Origin: JBGSKY01 sp041740995
GTDB taxonomy: Bacteria > Planctomycetota > Planctomycetia > Pirellulales > Pirellulaceae
DNA: 64,000 nt
NCBI GenBank assembly: GCA_041740995.1
Contig: JBGSKY010000041.1
Coordinates: 6,469-70,468 of the forward strand
Reading direction: 5' to 3'
Each line of letters begins with the position of its first letter. The stretch's first letter is position 1. Positions 35,314-45,400 of the stretch are shown here, one piece after another. The notes under the pieces are model-generated. The model saw only the letters and a program-made list of their open reading frames with translations, was not told the DNA's origin and did no database searches. Both the position numbers and the translations under genes were made by a program.

Positions 35314-37290
35314 TTACGTCGCGCCTGGGGCAGGAGTTTCAATCCGTTCAGCCATTTTTTGAATCAAACTGGTTGGCATTTCCAGTTTTTGCCGAGATAA
35401 AACTACGACCTTTTGTCCACTGCGAAAGGTGACCTTTGTATCGGAGCTGCAAACGATCAAACGCTTCGCATCGACGATGAACAGCGGCCACCATTTTTCG
35501 CTTTCTTTGATCGTCGCAGGTTTATCAGTTGTCGCTGCTGCCGGAGCGACAAGCTTTGCAACAGGCGTCACTGCGGCCGCGATCATATCGCTCGAAGGAC
35601 TTACGTCTGGCGTTTTACTTGAAATTTTCTCAGTTGTCTTCTCGAGAAAATACTCGCTCGGCAAGACCTGCAACTTCACCCCTTGCTCAATCATCATGTT
35701 GAGTTTTTCATGAGTTAGATCATCTGAAAAAAGAGTCCGCCCGGCCATGTGGTTTTGCCAACGAGTTTCTAGGTAACTTGGACGAACCTCATTGGACTTC
35801 AACTGATAGACATTTGATCGTCCGAAGAGTTCTCGGAAGCGGACTGTGGCCAATGTGTTTACCTGATCGTTAGCGGTCATGGCGATGAATTTGCCGATCC
35901 CACCAAAGTCGACCAGGTCCAAAACTTCCTCGGAGAGTACGTTGGCGAAACATCCGTTCAAACCTGCTTGAGTGGCGCGGCGAATCCGCGGAAACTGCGT
36001 GTCGACCATGGTGACATGAAAACCCAGTGGACCGAGCGTCGATGCAATTTCTCGAACCGTTTTATTCGCTCCAGCAATCAAAATTCCCTGAGCGTCGGCG
36101 ACTGCAAGACCAAAGCGTCGCGCGACGAACGGAGCGGTCAAACCATAGACAGCAACGGTAAGAAAAATTACCCAAAACGTCGCCGGTACCATCGGCGCAC
36201 CGGCCTCTTCCATACGAATCGCAAACACCGACGCGACGGCGGCGGCTACAATGCCCCGCGGCGCAAACCATGCGAGAAAACCTCGCTCGGCTAGACTCAG
36301 CCCGCTGCCGATGGTTGAGAGCCAAACCGATGCTGGGCGAACGACAAGGATCAAAACGGCGGCAAACGCTGGTCCACGCCAACCAATTTCGACTAGCGAT
36401 TGAAAAGGCACGCGAGCGGACAAAATAATGAACAGCGTCGAAATCAAAAGCGTGGCAATACTCTCTTTAAATTCAATAATTTTGCTCACATCGATCCGCT
36501 TGGAATTGGCTAGCGTGATTCCCATGACAGTCACTGCCAAGAGCCCAGCTTCAGACTGCAGATGGTTGGCGGTGGCAAAACTAGTCAGCACCAAAGTTAG
36601 CGTCACTGGATTTTGCAAATAGTCTGGTAGCAGAAAACGACGCATCAATAACGCCAATACCACAGCGGGGACAACGCCGCATGTCGTACCAACAATCAGC
36701 GTCATCACTAGATCGTAAATCGAACGCCAAAGCACGCTGTCCAACTCGCCATTCGTAAACGGCACGATTGCATTAAAGACCAACACGGCCAGCACCGCTC
36801 CTAACGGATCGATGACGATGCCTTCCCATTTCGCGATGACGCCAACGCGACCGGAGGGGCGAATGTCACGCAGCAAAGGACCAATTACCGTTGGACCGGT
36901 CACTACCAAGACCGAACCAAGCAGCGTTGCGACGGGCAGTTCAAGTCGCAAAATGTAGACACCAAAGAGCGTTGCCAATGACCACGTCACTAAAACGCCA
37001 ATCGTCAGCAAGCCAGTCAACGACCGCCACGTCTGACGCAGTTCATCGAACCTAAGATTCAATCCGCCTTCGAACAGAATCAAGCCGACCGATAACGACA
37101 CAATTGGCAAGAGCAAGTCGTGGAAGACTTCTTCCGGACGGACGAATTCCAAAAAAGAGCCCGCGATTGTCCCGACAGCCAATAACAGCAGAATCGCAGG
37201 GATTCGAATTAGCCAAGCTATCCATTGGGTCGTAACGCCGAGAACAAAAAGCACGACAAGACTCGGCAGTAGATCGCCAGCTTCTTCCAT
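35314..37290 (-). CDS. Cation:proton antiporter (CPA1) with C-terminal TrkA-N domain
   Basis: The 658-residue protein has about 12-13 membrane spans in the first 400 residues, including LLLAVGTIAGSFLEFVRP and the ion-path region ESLILFEGGLNLRFDELR-like GLILFEGGLNLRF, and GPTVIGPLLRDIRPSGRVGVIAKWEGIVIDPLGAV. After these a Rossmann TrkA-N domain follows (GILIAGANKTVREIASTLGPLGF...), then a proline- and alanine-rich linker and a small C-terminal domain. It probably exchanges Na+ or K+ for H+ under nucleotide control. It is the only gene in its transcription unit. Confidence 0.9.
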   Translation of the reverse strand: MEEAGDLLPSLVVLFVLGVTTQWIAWLIRIPAILLLLAVGTIAGSFLEFVRPEEVFHDLLLPIVSLSVGLILFEGGLNLRFDELRQTWRSLTGLLTIGVLVTWSLATLFGVYILRLELPVATLLGSVLVVTGPTVIGPLLRDIRPSGRVGVIAKWEGIVIDPLGAVLAVLVFNAIVPFTNGELDSVLWRSIYDLVMTLIVGTTCGVVPAVVLALLMRRFLLPDYLQNPVTLTLVLTSFATANHLQSEAGLLAVTVMGITLANSKRIDVSKIIEFKESIATLLISTLFIILSARVPFQSLVEIGWRGPAFAAVLILVVRPASVWLSTIGSGLSLAERGFLAWFAPRGIVAAAVASVFAIRMEEAGAPMVPATFWVIFLTVAVYGLTAPFVARRFGLAVADAQGILIAGANKTVREIASTLGPLGFHVTMVDTQFPRIRRATQAGLNGCFANVLSEEVLDLVDFGGIGKFIAMTANDQVNTLATVRFRELFGRSNVYQLKSNEVRPSYLETRWQNHMAGRTLFSDDLTHEKLNMMIEQGVKLQVLPSEYFLEKTTEKISSKTPDVSPSSDMIAAAVTPVAKLVAPAAATTDKPATIKESEKWWPLFIVDAKRLIVCSSDTKVTFRSGQKVVVLSRQKLEMPTSLIQKMAERIETPAPGAT

Positions 37291-37520
37291 AGGGTCCTTA
37301 GAATTGTGTAAATTGAACGTTAGGAAGTGGAAACTGTGGCTGCGAACGACTATATTTCTTCAGGATCGAGTTTCACGATTGGGCGGCACATCTCGCTGCG
37401 GCCATTATTCGAGGCCAACGCCATACTTACAAGGGCTTCCGGTTAGAAGAGTGATTTAAAGAATCCAAACTCACGCCGAGTGTAGCGGAACACTCGCTGG
37501 ATCAAACGTATGGAACACAG

Positions 37521-38891
37521 ATGAACACCCTGGACGCCGCGACGCTCGCCGTTATCGGAATCGTCGCCGCAATCATTGGCTCTTTTGGTACGCACCTTCT
37601 GACGAGCTTTAATGGAAGATCGCTTGAAAGCTACTGCCGTCTGCGTCGCCGCCGCGAACGTTTTGGTCAGATTCTGGACTTGCAAGAATCGGGTACGACG
37701 GCCTGCACCTATCTGTTTCTAGTCGGGGTAACGTTCGCGTTAGTATTCGGGACAGTTTTTGTGGTTTCGCATTTGCCGACCGCCGAGCTGCAAAAACGGC
37801 TCAGCGATCGACCGATGGTCGCAACCATGCCTCGGTTCCAAGCAGCGGTGTTTTTGATAACGACCTGCTTAGCGCTGATGTCGATCCGAATTTGGTTGCC
37901 ACAATTGGTCGTGCAAGACCGCGCGTCGAAGGTTCTGTACCACACTTGGGCACTTTGGCGATTTCTGACGTTCATCTCGTTGCCTTTGCAAACTCTTGAA
38001 GCTTTCTTTGAGTGGCTGGGCCATCGGCTGGGTGACGAAATTCAAGACATAGGATTCGAAGAAGAATCGCTAGAAGACGAAATACGAACCATGGTGACCG
38101 TCGGCGAACGCGAAGGTCTGATGCGAAAAGGCATGCGCGACATGATCCAAGGGGTAATGAATTTAGACGAGAATCCCGTTCAAAATATTATGACCCATCG
38201 CAGCGAAATTGACGCAATTGACATCCAGATGCCTTGGCCAGAAATGATTGCGGCGGTCAACGAATCGGGCCGGACCCGTTTGCCAGTCTACGACGGCACA
38301 GTCGATCATGTCGTCGGCATCTTGTTTGTGAAGGACTTGCTGACCTTTCTCAATACCGATGAAAACTCTGATTTGGTCGACATTCGGCCCTTGCTCAGAG
38401 ATGCATGGCAAGTTCCTGGAAGTCGGCCAGTTTACGAGCTGTTACGAGACTTTCTTCACCGTCGATCGCACATGGCGATAGTTGTCGATGATTTTTCAGA
38501 GACCATCGGGGTGGTGACTATTGAGGACGTATTGGAGGAAATCGTTGGCGAAATTGCCGACGAATTGGACGAGGATGAAGGCGCTGAAATTACGCAGCAT
38601 GAAAACGGCGCAATCGTCGAAGCTCAGGGGCGTGTCTCAGTTGAAAAATTTAATCAAGTCATCGGTTGGGATCTGCCAATTTCGGACGATTATGAAACGC
38701 TGGCTGGGTTAGTCATTACGCGGATCGGCTCGATCCCACGCGAGGGAACGGTGTTGTCGGTCGGTCCGGTCGAGATCACTGTTCGAAACGCGTCCGATCG
38801 CCAACTCAAGGTGTTGAGGCTGCGACATAACGAGGCAGAAATTCATGATCAAGAACAATACATGCCTGTTCGATCGATTGCCCAAGTGTGA
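37521..38891 (+). CDS. CNNM/CorC-family membrane protein, second copy
   Basis: The 456-residue protein has hydrophobic spans near residues 8-28, 65-88 and 110-125 (DUF21), a CBS pair (NIMTHRSEIDAIDI..., VVDDFSETIGVVTIEDVLEEIVGEIADELD) and a CorC_HlyC end (GWDLPISDDYETLAGLVITRIG). A basic segment RLRRRRERFG follows the first span. The sequence is clearly distinct from the copy at 18.7 kb, so this is not a recent duplication. Relatives move divalent cations. It precedes the citrate synthase gene by 97 bp. Confidence 0.88.
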   Translation: MNTLDAATLAVIGIVAAIIGSFGTHLLTSFNGRSLESYCRLRRRRERFGQILDLQESGTTACTYLFLVGVTFALVFGTVFVVSHLPTAELQKRLSDRPMVATMPRFQAAVFLITTCLALMSIRIWLPQLVVQDRASKVLYHTWALWRFLTFISLPLQTLEAFFEWLGHRLGDEIQDIGFEEESLEDEIRTMVTVGEREGLMRKGMRDMIQGVMNLDENPVQNIMTHRSEIDAIDIQMPWPEMIAAVNESGRTRLPVYDGTVDHVVGILFVKDLLTFLNTDENSDLVDIRPLLRDAWQVPGSRPVYELLRDFLHRRSHMAIVVDDFSETIGVVTIEDVLEEIVGEIADELDEDEGAEITQHENGAIVEAQGRVSVEKFNQVIGWDLPISDDYETLAGLVITRIGSIPREGTVLSVGPVEITVRNASDRQLKVLRLRHNEAEIHDQEQYMPVRSIAQV

Positions 38892-38988
38892 GCCAATCGC
38901 TACACTGCTAGCACAGATCATCAGGTTGAACAATCGATAGAAATAGTTGAATCAAAACCTAACTTACGACTTCAAAGGGAGCTACTGC

Positions 38989-40311
38989 ATGCCAGATACG
39001 ATCGGCGAACAACAGGTGAACAAAGCGGTGGCGAAACTGACTTTGGACGACAAGACGCACGAGTTCCCTGTTATCGTGGGCACCGAGAACGAGCATGGTT
39101 TTGACATTTCCAACCTGCTTAAAGACACCGGCTATATCACGCTCGACGAAGGTTTCGCAAATACAGGTTCCACTAAGAGCAAGATTACTTATCTGGACGG
39201 CGATAAAGGGATCCTGCGATATCGCGGTTACCCAATTGAACAGATTGCTGAGAATTGTGACTTTATTGAAACGTCTTACCTTTTGATTTACGGTGAGTTG
39301 CCGACCGAAGAGCAGATCTCAAAATTCCGCTCGTCGATTCGCAAGCACACAATGCTGCACGAAGACATGCGGTCTTTCTATAATGGGTTCCCTCGCGATG
39401 CTCATCCGATGGCGATCCTTTCATCTGTAGTTGGTGCTCTGTCAACTTTTTATCAAGACGCACTAGACCCCCACGATCCGGCTGAAGTTGAAGTGTCGAT
39501 TCATCGCTTGTTGGCGAAACTACCGACCATCGCCGCGTATGCCTACAAGAAAGCTTTCGGGCAGCCGTTCATCTACCCAGATAACACGCTGAGCTACTGT
39601 GAGAACTTTTTGAATATGATGTTCTCGGTTCCGAGCGAGGAATACAAGACGGACCCAGATTTTGTCAAAGCACTCAACTTGTTGTTGATCGTTCACGCCG
39701 ACCACGAACAAAATTGCAGCACATCGACTGTTCGATTAGTGGGCTCGTCGAATGCAAACTTGTTCGCGTCGATTTCGGCTGGGATTTGCGCCCTCTGGGG
39801 CCCGCGACACGGTGGTGCAAACGAAGCTTGTGTTAACATGCTGCAGCAAATCGCTGACGATGGCGGCAATGTTAAGAAATATGTCGAACTGGCAAAAGAC
39901 AAGTCGAGCAATTTCCGATTGATGGGCTTTGGGCACCGCGTTTATAAGAACTACGACCCACGTGCCAAGATTATCAAAGCAGCTTGCGATACGTTGCTGT
40001 CGAAGTTGAATCTCAATGATCCGCTGTTCGAAGTTGCTCAAGAGCTAGAACAAGTTGCCCTCAAAGACAGCTACTTCGTCGACCGCAAATTGTACGCGAA
40101 CGTTGACTTTTATTCCGGAGTTATCTATCGCGCCATGGGTATTCCGGTTCAGATGTTTACGGCGCTCTTTGCCATCGGTCGCTTGCCTGGTTGGATTGCC
40201 CACTGGGTAGAAATGCATGAAAACGGATCACGCATTGGACGGCCACGACAAATCTACACCGGCGAACCAATTCGCAACTGGATTCCAATTGAGCAGCGAA
40301 AGAGCGACTAG
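38989..40311 (+). CDS. gltA: Citrate synthase
   Basis: The 440-residue protein is a type II citrate synthase: GDKGILRYRGYPIEQIAE near the start, the histidine motif LLIVHADHEQNCSTSTVRLVGSS, GFGHRVYKNYDPRAK, and the aspartate region NVDFYSGVIYRAMGIPVQMFTALFAIGRLPGWIAHW. It condenses oxaloacetate with acetyl-CoA at entry to the TCA cycle. ATG 38989 has AGGGAG 7 nt upstream; the longer frame from 38947 uses TTG. The lipase gene follows in the same direction. Confidence 0.97.
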   Translation: MPDTIGEQQVNKAVAKLTLDDKTHEFPVIVGTENEHGFDISNLLKDTGYITLDEGFANTGSTKSKITYLDGDKGILRYRGYPIEQIAENCDFIETSYLLIYGELPTEEQISKFRSSIRKHTMLHEDMRSFYNGFPRDAHPMAILSSVVGALSTFYQDALDPHDPAEVEVSIHRLLAKLPTIAAYAYKKAFGQPFIYPDNTLSYCENFLNMMFSVPSEEYKTDPDFVKALNLLLIVHADHEQNCSTSTVRLVGSSNANLFASISAGICALWGPRHGGANEACVNMLQQIADDGGNVKKYVELAKDKSSNFRLMGFGHRVYKNYDPRAKIIKAACDTLLSKLNLNDPLFEVAQELEQVALKDSYFVDRKLYANVDFYSGVIYRAMGIPVQMFTALFAIGRLPGWIAHWVEMHENGSRIGRPRQIYTGEPIRNWIPIEQRKSD

Positions 40312-40381
40312 CGGCGAGAACGCAACCGTCACGGATGCCTGGATCAACGACCGAGCGATCCCAAACGATATCTCGGTGGCC

Positions 40382-41200
40382 ATGAGTCGACCGATTGCTG
40401 AGCTGCATTGGCTTGAGCAATCTCTGCTAATGGCCCAGCTATCACGGCTTGCTTATTTTTCGCCACAACGGATTGAGAGTATCGCTAATAGCGCAGGCAT
40501 CGACGTATGCGATTTCGTAGATCGCGAGGGTGCTCAAGCGTACCTGTTCAGCAATGCGAACGATCTTGTCGTTGTCGCACGAGGCACCGAACCAAATCAG
40601 TGGGATGATCTGCGGGCAGATGCCAATGCTTGGACAGTTTTGGTCGATGTCGGCCGCGTTCACGCCGGCTTCAATGGTGAAGTCAATCATCTTTGGCCAC
40701 TCATTGAAGAGCGGATCATCAATAACCATCGCACAGCCTACTTTGCCGGCCATTCGTTGGGCGCCGCCATCGCGATGGTTTGCGCTGGCCGCTGCAAAGG
40801 TTCGGAGATCTATACCAACCCGAAATGCCTCTTCACTTTCGGATCGCCACGAGTCGGCAATCAACGATATATTCACGCGACGAATATTCCGCACTATCGG
40901 TGGGTTAATAACAATGACATTGTCACGAGAGTTCCACCTCGATGGCTAGGATATCGGCACAGTGGATCAGAGCTTTATATCGATCACCGAGGTAACTTGA
41001 GAAAAGTTTATGCTTGGTCAAGAAGTCGTGATCGTTTCAAAGGATTGCTTCAAAGTCTATGGCGGGGCAAGGTTGATTATCTGTCCGACCATTCGATGGT
41101 TGACTATATCTTGAACATTCGGCGGTTAGTCGACCAGTTCCACGGCGGGCAACCATTTCCAAATCCCGTCAAACAGCTTTCGATTGCGGCACCCGCATGA
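40382..41200 (+). CDS. Class 3 lipase family protein
   Basis: The 272-residue alpha/beta hydrolase contains DLVVVARGTEPNQWDDLRADANAW, VHAGFNGEVNHLWPLIEE, the nucleophile elbow FAGHSLGAAIAMV and TFGSPRVGNQRY; the histidine is probably in LSDHSMVDYI. This is the Lipase_3 layout, acting on acylglycerols or similar esters. No signal peptide is seen. The frame is open from 40217 inside gltA, but ATG 40382 avoids overlap with citrate synthase. Its last 32 bp overlap the AmpG-like gene tail to tail. Confidence 0.86.
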   Translation: MSRPIAELHWLEQSLLMAQLSRLAYFSPQRIESIANSAGIDVCDFVDREGAQAYLFSNANDLVVVARGTEPNQWDDLRADANAWTVLVDVGRVHAGFNGEVNHLWPLIEERIINNHRTAYFAGHSLGAAIAMVCAGRCKGSEIYTNPKCLFTFGSPRVGNQRYIHATNIPHYRWVNNNDIVTRVPPRWLGYRHSGSELYIDHRGNLRKVYAWSRSRDRFKGLLQSLWRGKVDYLSDHSMVDYILNIRRLVDQFHGGQPFPNPVKQLSIAAPA

Positions 41201-42407
41201 AAATCAGCAGCGGTATGACCAGAATCGAGACCGCACACATCGACCAGATGCCGACTGCGTAACCACGTTCAGCGATCACGATCCCGATCGCGATGCTCGA
41301 CCACGATTCACAGCCGTTAGTCGCCCCCATATATCCGCTGAATTGAGTTGCAGCAGTTGGTGGCCATGTCAAATCCATAAACAACGCATACGATGAAGCG
41401 GTCAGCAAGCCTATTGAAAATGCAATGGCGCCTAAGGTGAACCACCACGCGGCGGTGGGATGGGTTGGGTTCAAGTGAACCAAATATCCCATCCATGCGA
41501 TGCTCGCGACGGTCGTCGCCGCGAAGCCGCCAACGACCGCCGGCCGATGATAGCGGTCTGATGCGTAACCGCCGATCAGCGAACCAACCACCATACTGAC
41601 GATCCATGGCAACGACGCGAACCAACCAATATTTGCTTGTTGCACGCCCGCATCGATCAACATCGGTCCCCAAATAATCTCGAACGATTTGAAAGCCGCA
41701 CCGCCTAGCAAGGCAAACGCTACGGCCAGCCACGTGTTGCGAAATCTTAAAGCAGAAGTCAGCCGCGAAGCAATTTCTAGCATGGCCGACGATTTACTAG
41801 CTTGCCGCACCGGTTGCCTTGGCAGTTCATTTCGCGTACCAAAATGCAGCAAGAACATTGGAATGATCGCGCAGGCGAACAACAAATAGATCACATTTCC
41901 AAAGCCAATCCAATCAAAGAGAATCAGCGCTCCGCCGCCCATCGCCGCTTTGCCTAGCGACATTCCGACTTGCATCCAACCGTTCAACTGTCCACGTTCG
42001 GATGGCTGAACGACGGAGATGCAAAACGCGTCGATTGACACATCCTGGGTTGCTGCAGCGAAGGCGTGACATAGCAGACACGCGGTTAAAAGACCAAAGG
42101 TTTCGGCTGGATTCTTGTCAACAAGCGGAATCAAGCTGGCGATCATCATCAATTGCGCTGCCGTGATCCAATGCTTGAATGACCAGCGATCGTTGCGGGC
42201 AAAATCGACCAGCGGTGCCCAGAGGAATTTGAATGCCCACGGCAGCACCAGGATTCCGGTTAGCCATGTAATTTTTTCCAAATCGACCGCATCCGCTTTT
42301 AGCTTCGTCGGTAACGCGAGCCACAGAAAACCGATTGGCGCTCCTTCGCTAAAGTACAGCGCCGCAAAGAGAATCTTGCGACCGGTTGGTGAGGCCAAAA
42401 GGTTCAC
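41169..42407 (-). CDS. AmpG-like MFS transporter
   Basis: The 412-residue protein has about 12 hydrophobic spans and an AmpG/PAT-type start: YFSEGAPIGFLWLALPTKLKADAVDLEKITWLTG, then LPWAFKFLWAPLVDF and ATQDVSIDAFCISV. AmpG relatives import muropeptides or carry acetyl-CoA-like substrates. Here the substrate is uncertain, and most planctomycetes have unusual cell walls. Start is GTG at 42407. It lies 65 bp after the YhaN-like gene in the same direction, so it may be read through. Confidence 0.82.
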   Translation of the reverse strand: MNLLASPTGRKILFAALYFSEGAPIGFLWLALPTKLKADAVDLEKITWLTGILVLPWAFKFLWAPLVDFARNDRWSFKHWITAAQLMMIASLIPLVDKNPAETFGLLTACLLCHAFAAATQDVSIDAFCISVVQPSERGQLNGWMQVGMSLGKAAMGGGALILFDWIGFGNVIYLLFACAIIPMFLLHFGTRNELPRQPVRQASKSSAMLEIASRLTSALRFRNTWLAVAFALLGGAAFKSFEIIWGPMLIDAGVQQANIGWFASLPWIVSMVVGSLIGGYASDRYHRPAVVGGFAATTVASIAWMGYLVHLNPTHPTAAWWFTLGAIAFSIGLLTASSYALFMDLTWPPTAATQFSGYMGATNGCESWSSIAIGIVIAERGYAVGIWSMCAVSILVIPLLIFMRVPQSKAV

Positions 42408-42472
42408 AGTCGCAAAGTCGATTCAAGATGAAAAAAAAGTCTCACTTTCGCAACGCCGAACGCTGGGCGAAG

Positions 42473-45400
42473 CTAAGCTTTCCACCACGGACCCGCATTG
42501 TTTGGATTAACAAGCTCGACATTTTTAGTTTGGCTTCGTTGGTCTAGGTTTTCACGTGCTGGCGAGGACTGAATTGCCATTGTGTCCCATTCCCATGCGA
42601 TGCCAGGAACGTTTTCTGATGAAAGCCAATTGGCATTAATTTCATCAAGCAACGCTATTTCATCGGTGGCCGTTTCCTCAATGTCCGTTTCGTACCAAAA
42701 ATGCCCAACTGGTTCGGCAATTAATTCTGGGAGCGGTTGGATTGCTTCCACGACGGTCTCTTGGTACGGCTTGGGTTGTGAACGAACACGGCGTTTTGGC
42801 TTTGCCGGCTCAATCCATTCTTCAGTGACGACTTCTTCGAGTACCGGCGATTCAACGATTTCTTCAATCAAAATCGCCGGTTCAGCTTGTTCTTCAACTA
42901 CTTCTGGTTCAGCCACGGCGACATATTCAATTTCTTCGATCTCGGGCTCGGGCTCGGCGGTAGCTTCAACTTCCTCGTATTCGAAGTGAGTGTCTTCGAC
43001 AGGTTGGGCAAAAGTTGCATTGATCGGTGGTGCATAGATTTTAGCCTCGCCGCTCTGCCCTTGCGCAGGCAAGACGCGGACTTGGACGTCGATCTCGTGG
43101 AACATTCGCATGATATGTTCATGACAAGTAAAGAAGACCGTTTGATGACCAAGCTGCGAAAAGTCTCGAAGCACTTTCGCGGCATGATACGCTCGTTCAG
43201 CGTCAAAGTTGACCAGTACATCGTCGAGCACCAGTGGCAACATGACTCCGCGACGTGAGTACGCAGCGGCCAATGATAATCGGAGCGCGATGAAAACTGC
43301 TTCTCGCGTACCACGGCTGAGCACTTCAAGCGGCAAGTCTTGTCCATTTTCGTTTTCGACGCGTAAAGCATTTTTGCCCAGCGGCGTCCAAACGCGAATG
43401 TATTTGCCATCGGTCAACTGCTTTAAGAACGACGAAGCCTCACGCAGCGTTTCGGGTTGACGTTCGGTCTCATAAACTTCGCAAACACGTTGCAGCATCG
43501 TGCTTGTGGTGGCCAACGTTCGCCAATGTTCGGCCGTCAATTCGACTTGCCGATCAAGCACCGATAGTTCAGTCTTAATTTCGAGCAGCCGACGATCACC
43601 GGCAATGGTCTTCATTTCTTGTTGCGTTTCGCCTTGGCGTTCGAGCAACTGAGAAACGCGTTGTTCGGACTGCGCGATATTTTGAAGAATGCTTTCCCAA
43701 CGCTTTTCAAGCTCGCCAGACGATTGAGCGTTATCCAATAAACGAGCTACCGTTTCGTAAGGGACCGCGCCGCCAAGGATCGCTTGAATCCGTGAGTCGC
43801 GTTCGACAATGTCGCGGTTCAGTTTTTCGTGTTCTTTTTTCTTTGCAAGGAGCTGTGTTAACTGATCTGAATTTTCGACGGCCAACTCGGCCAAAAGGGC
43901 GTCACGAGTTCTTGACAGGCGGTCCATCGCTTTGCGACACGCTTTGTGCTTGCGGATCAGTTCATCATATTCGCCGCGAAGCTCACGTTTGCGAGCGATA
44001 AACTGCTGCTGACTTGCAACGATTGTTTGCAACTGTGACAATTTTTCCATTGGACCGTCGGTCGTGTCGTATCCGTTATCTTCCTGGCTGGCAGAGATAA
44101 CTGGTGCCGGACGGTTCTTTATTTCCGAGCGGTTCCCGTTACCTGTCTGCTGGGCACGAAGCGATTCGCGTGATTGGACGCTTTGTAAATCTGCTTGCAA
44201 TGATGAAGCAGGCTTTACGCTACGCAATTTGTCGACGCTGGCTTTGCTGCCGTTCATGGCTAGGATCTGACGCAGCAACGAATCAACCTTTGCATCAATC
44301 GATGACAATTCCAGTTTGCGTTGTTCGAGTTCGTCTTCATGCGTTTTCAGTCGACGGCGGCTTTGCACCAACGACTCGTAACCTTCAGCCATCATCCGAA
44401 TGCTCTTAGGAGAGAGCGATTCAGCGAGTCCGAGATTCTGCAAGGTTCGCTTCCATTGTGCTCGCGCGGATTTCAGTGACGTATTGGAATGGTTCGCTTC
44501 GCGGGTGGCTGATTGAAGCCGCTGTTGTGCGGCCTGCAAGTTGTGGCTGATTGGCAGCAGCGTTTCCAGGGTTGCCAATTCATTTTCCGCGTCTCGCATT
44601 CGTTGCTCAACAGAACCGCCTGTTTCAGGCAGCAACTTCATCATCTCGGTTCGTTCTTGTTGCGTCTTGCGAATTTGCGAGAGCAGTCCATCAAGCTGGC
44701 CTTCGCAATCGGTTAGATCGCTGTTCGTTGTTCGTTGATCAACCTGCAAATACATGTACCAGCCCATCAGCAACATCATGCCAAAGACGCACATGAAGAG
44801 CGCGACCGACTGGCTGAGATTGGTGAACGCAAGATCCATCATGCAGCCGAGGCCGGCGAGAAACAGCGAGCCACCCAAGACAAATGGAATTGCCAGCACG
44901 CCAATTCGATCCATTGGCAGCGCTTCATTGCTGGCTAGATTGACCGCTTCGCCTTCGAGTTCCTTGCGATGCTTGACCAGTTTGTCATGGCGTTCTTCGA
45001 TCTGATGAAGCTTGCGCAGATTGGCGATCATCGATTGCTGACCAGACAATGCAGCTTGCAAGTCGGTCTGTTTACGCAGCTCCAACGTGCCTTTTACTTT
45101 TTCCGAAAGTCGATCGCATTCCTTTTTTGCATGTTCGATTTGAACCTTGGATTGTTTCAGTGTGATGCTGTGCGTTCGAACGTCCTTCGCTGGCCCGCTG
45201 AGCTGCGAGATCGCTTGCGGGGTAAGATCGGGCAAATTCGCAAGGCGTTTATCATTGAGCAACGCGATTTGATCTTCATCGTCTAGCCCAAGTCGCTTGG
45301 CGTCGATAATGAGCTGCTCACGCGACTTTTCGACTTGATTATTCAGTTGAAGAATTTGTTTTTGCAGCGCCGCAATCCAAGGCCCTTGCTCATTGGCCAC

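Noticed and set aside
35168..35362. Plus-strand frame of 64 codons between hpf and the antiporter gene
   Set aside because: Arg/Gly-rich start without known motif; it overlaps the end of the antiporter gene on the other strand.
18658..38891. The two CNNM proteins as a recent duplication
   Set aside because: Their sequences differ widely and they lie 18 kb apart with different neighbours.
42898..43410. 170-codon alternative frame inside the YhaN-like gene
   Set aside because: Same-strand shadow of the ATPase head, which is strongly conserved in the main frame.
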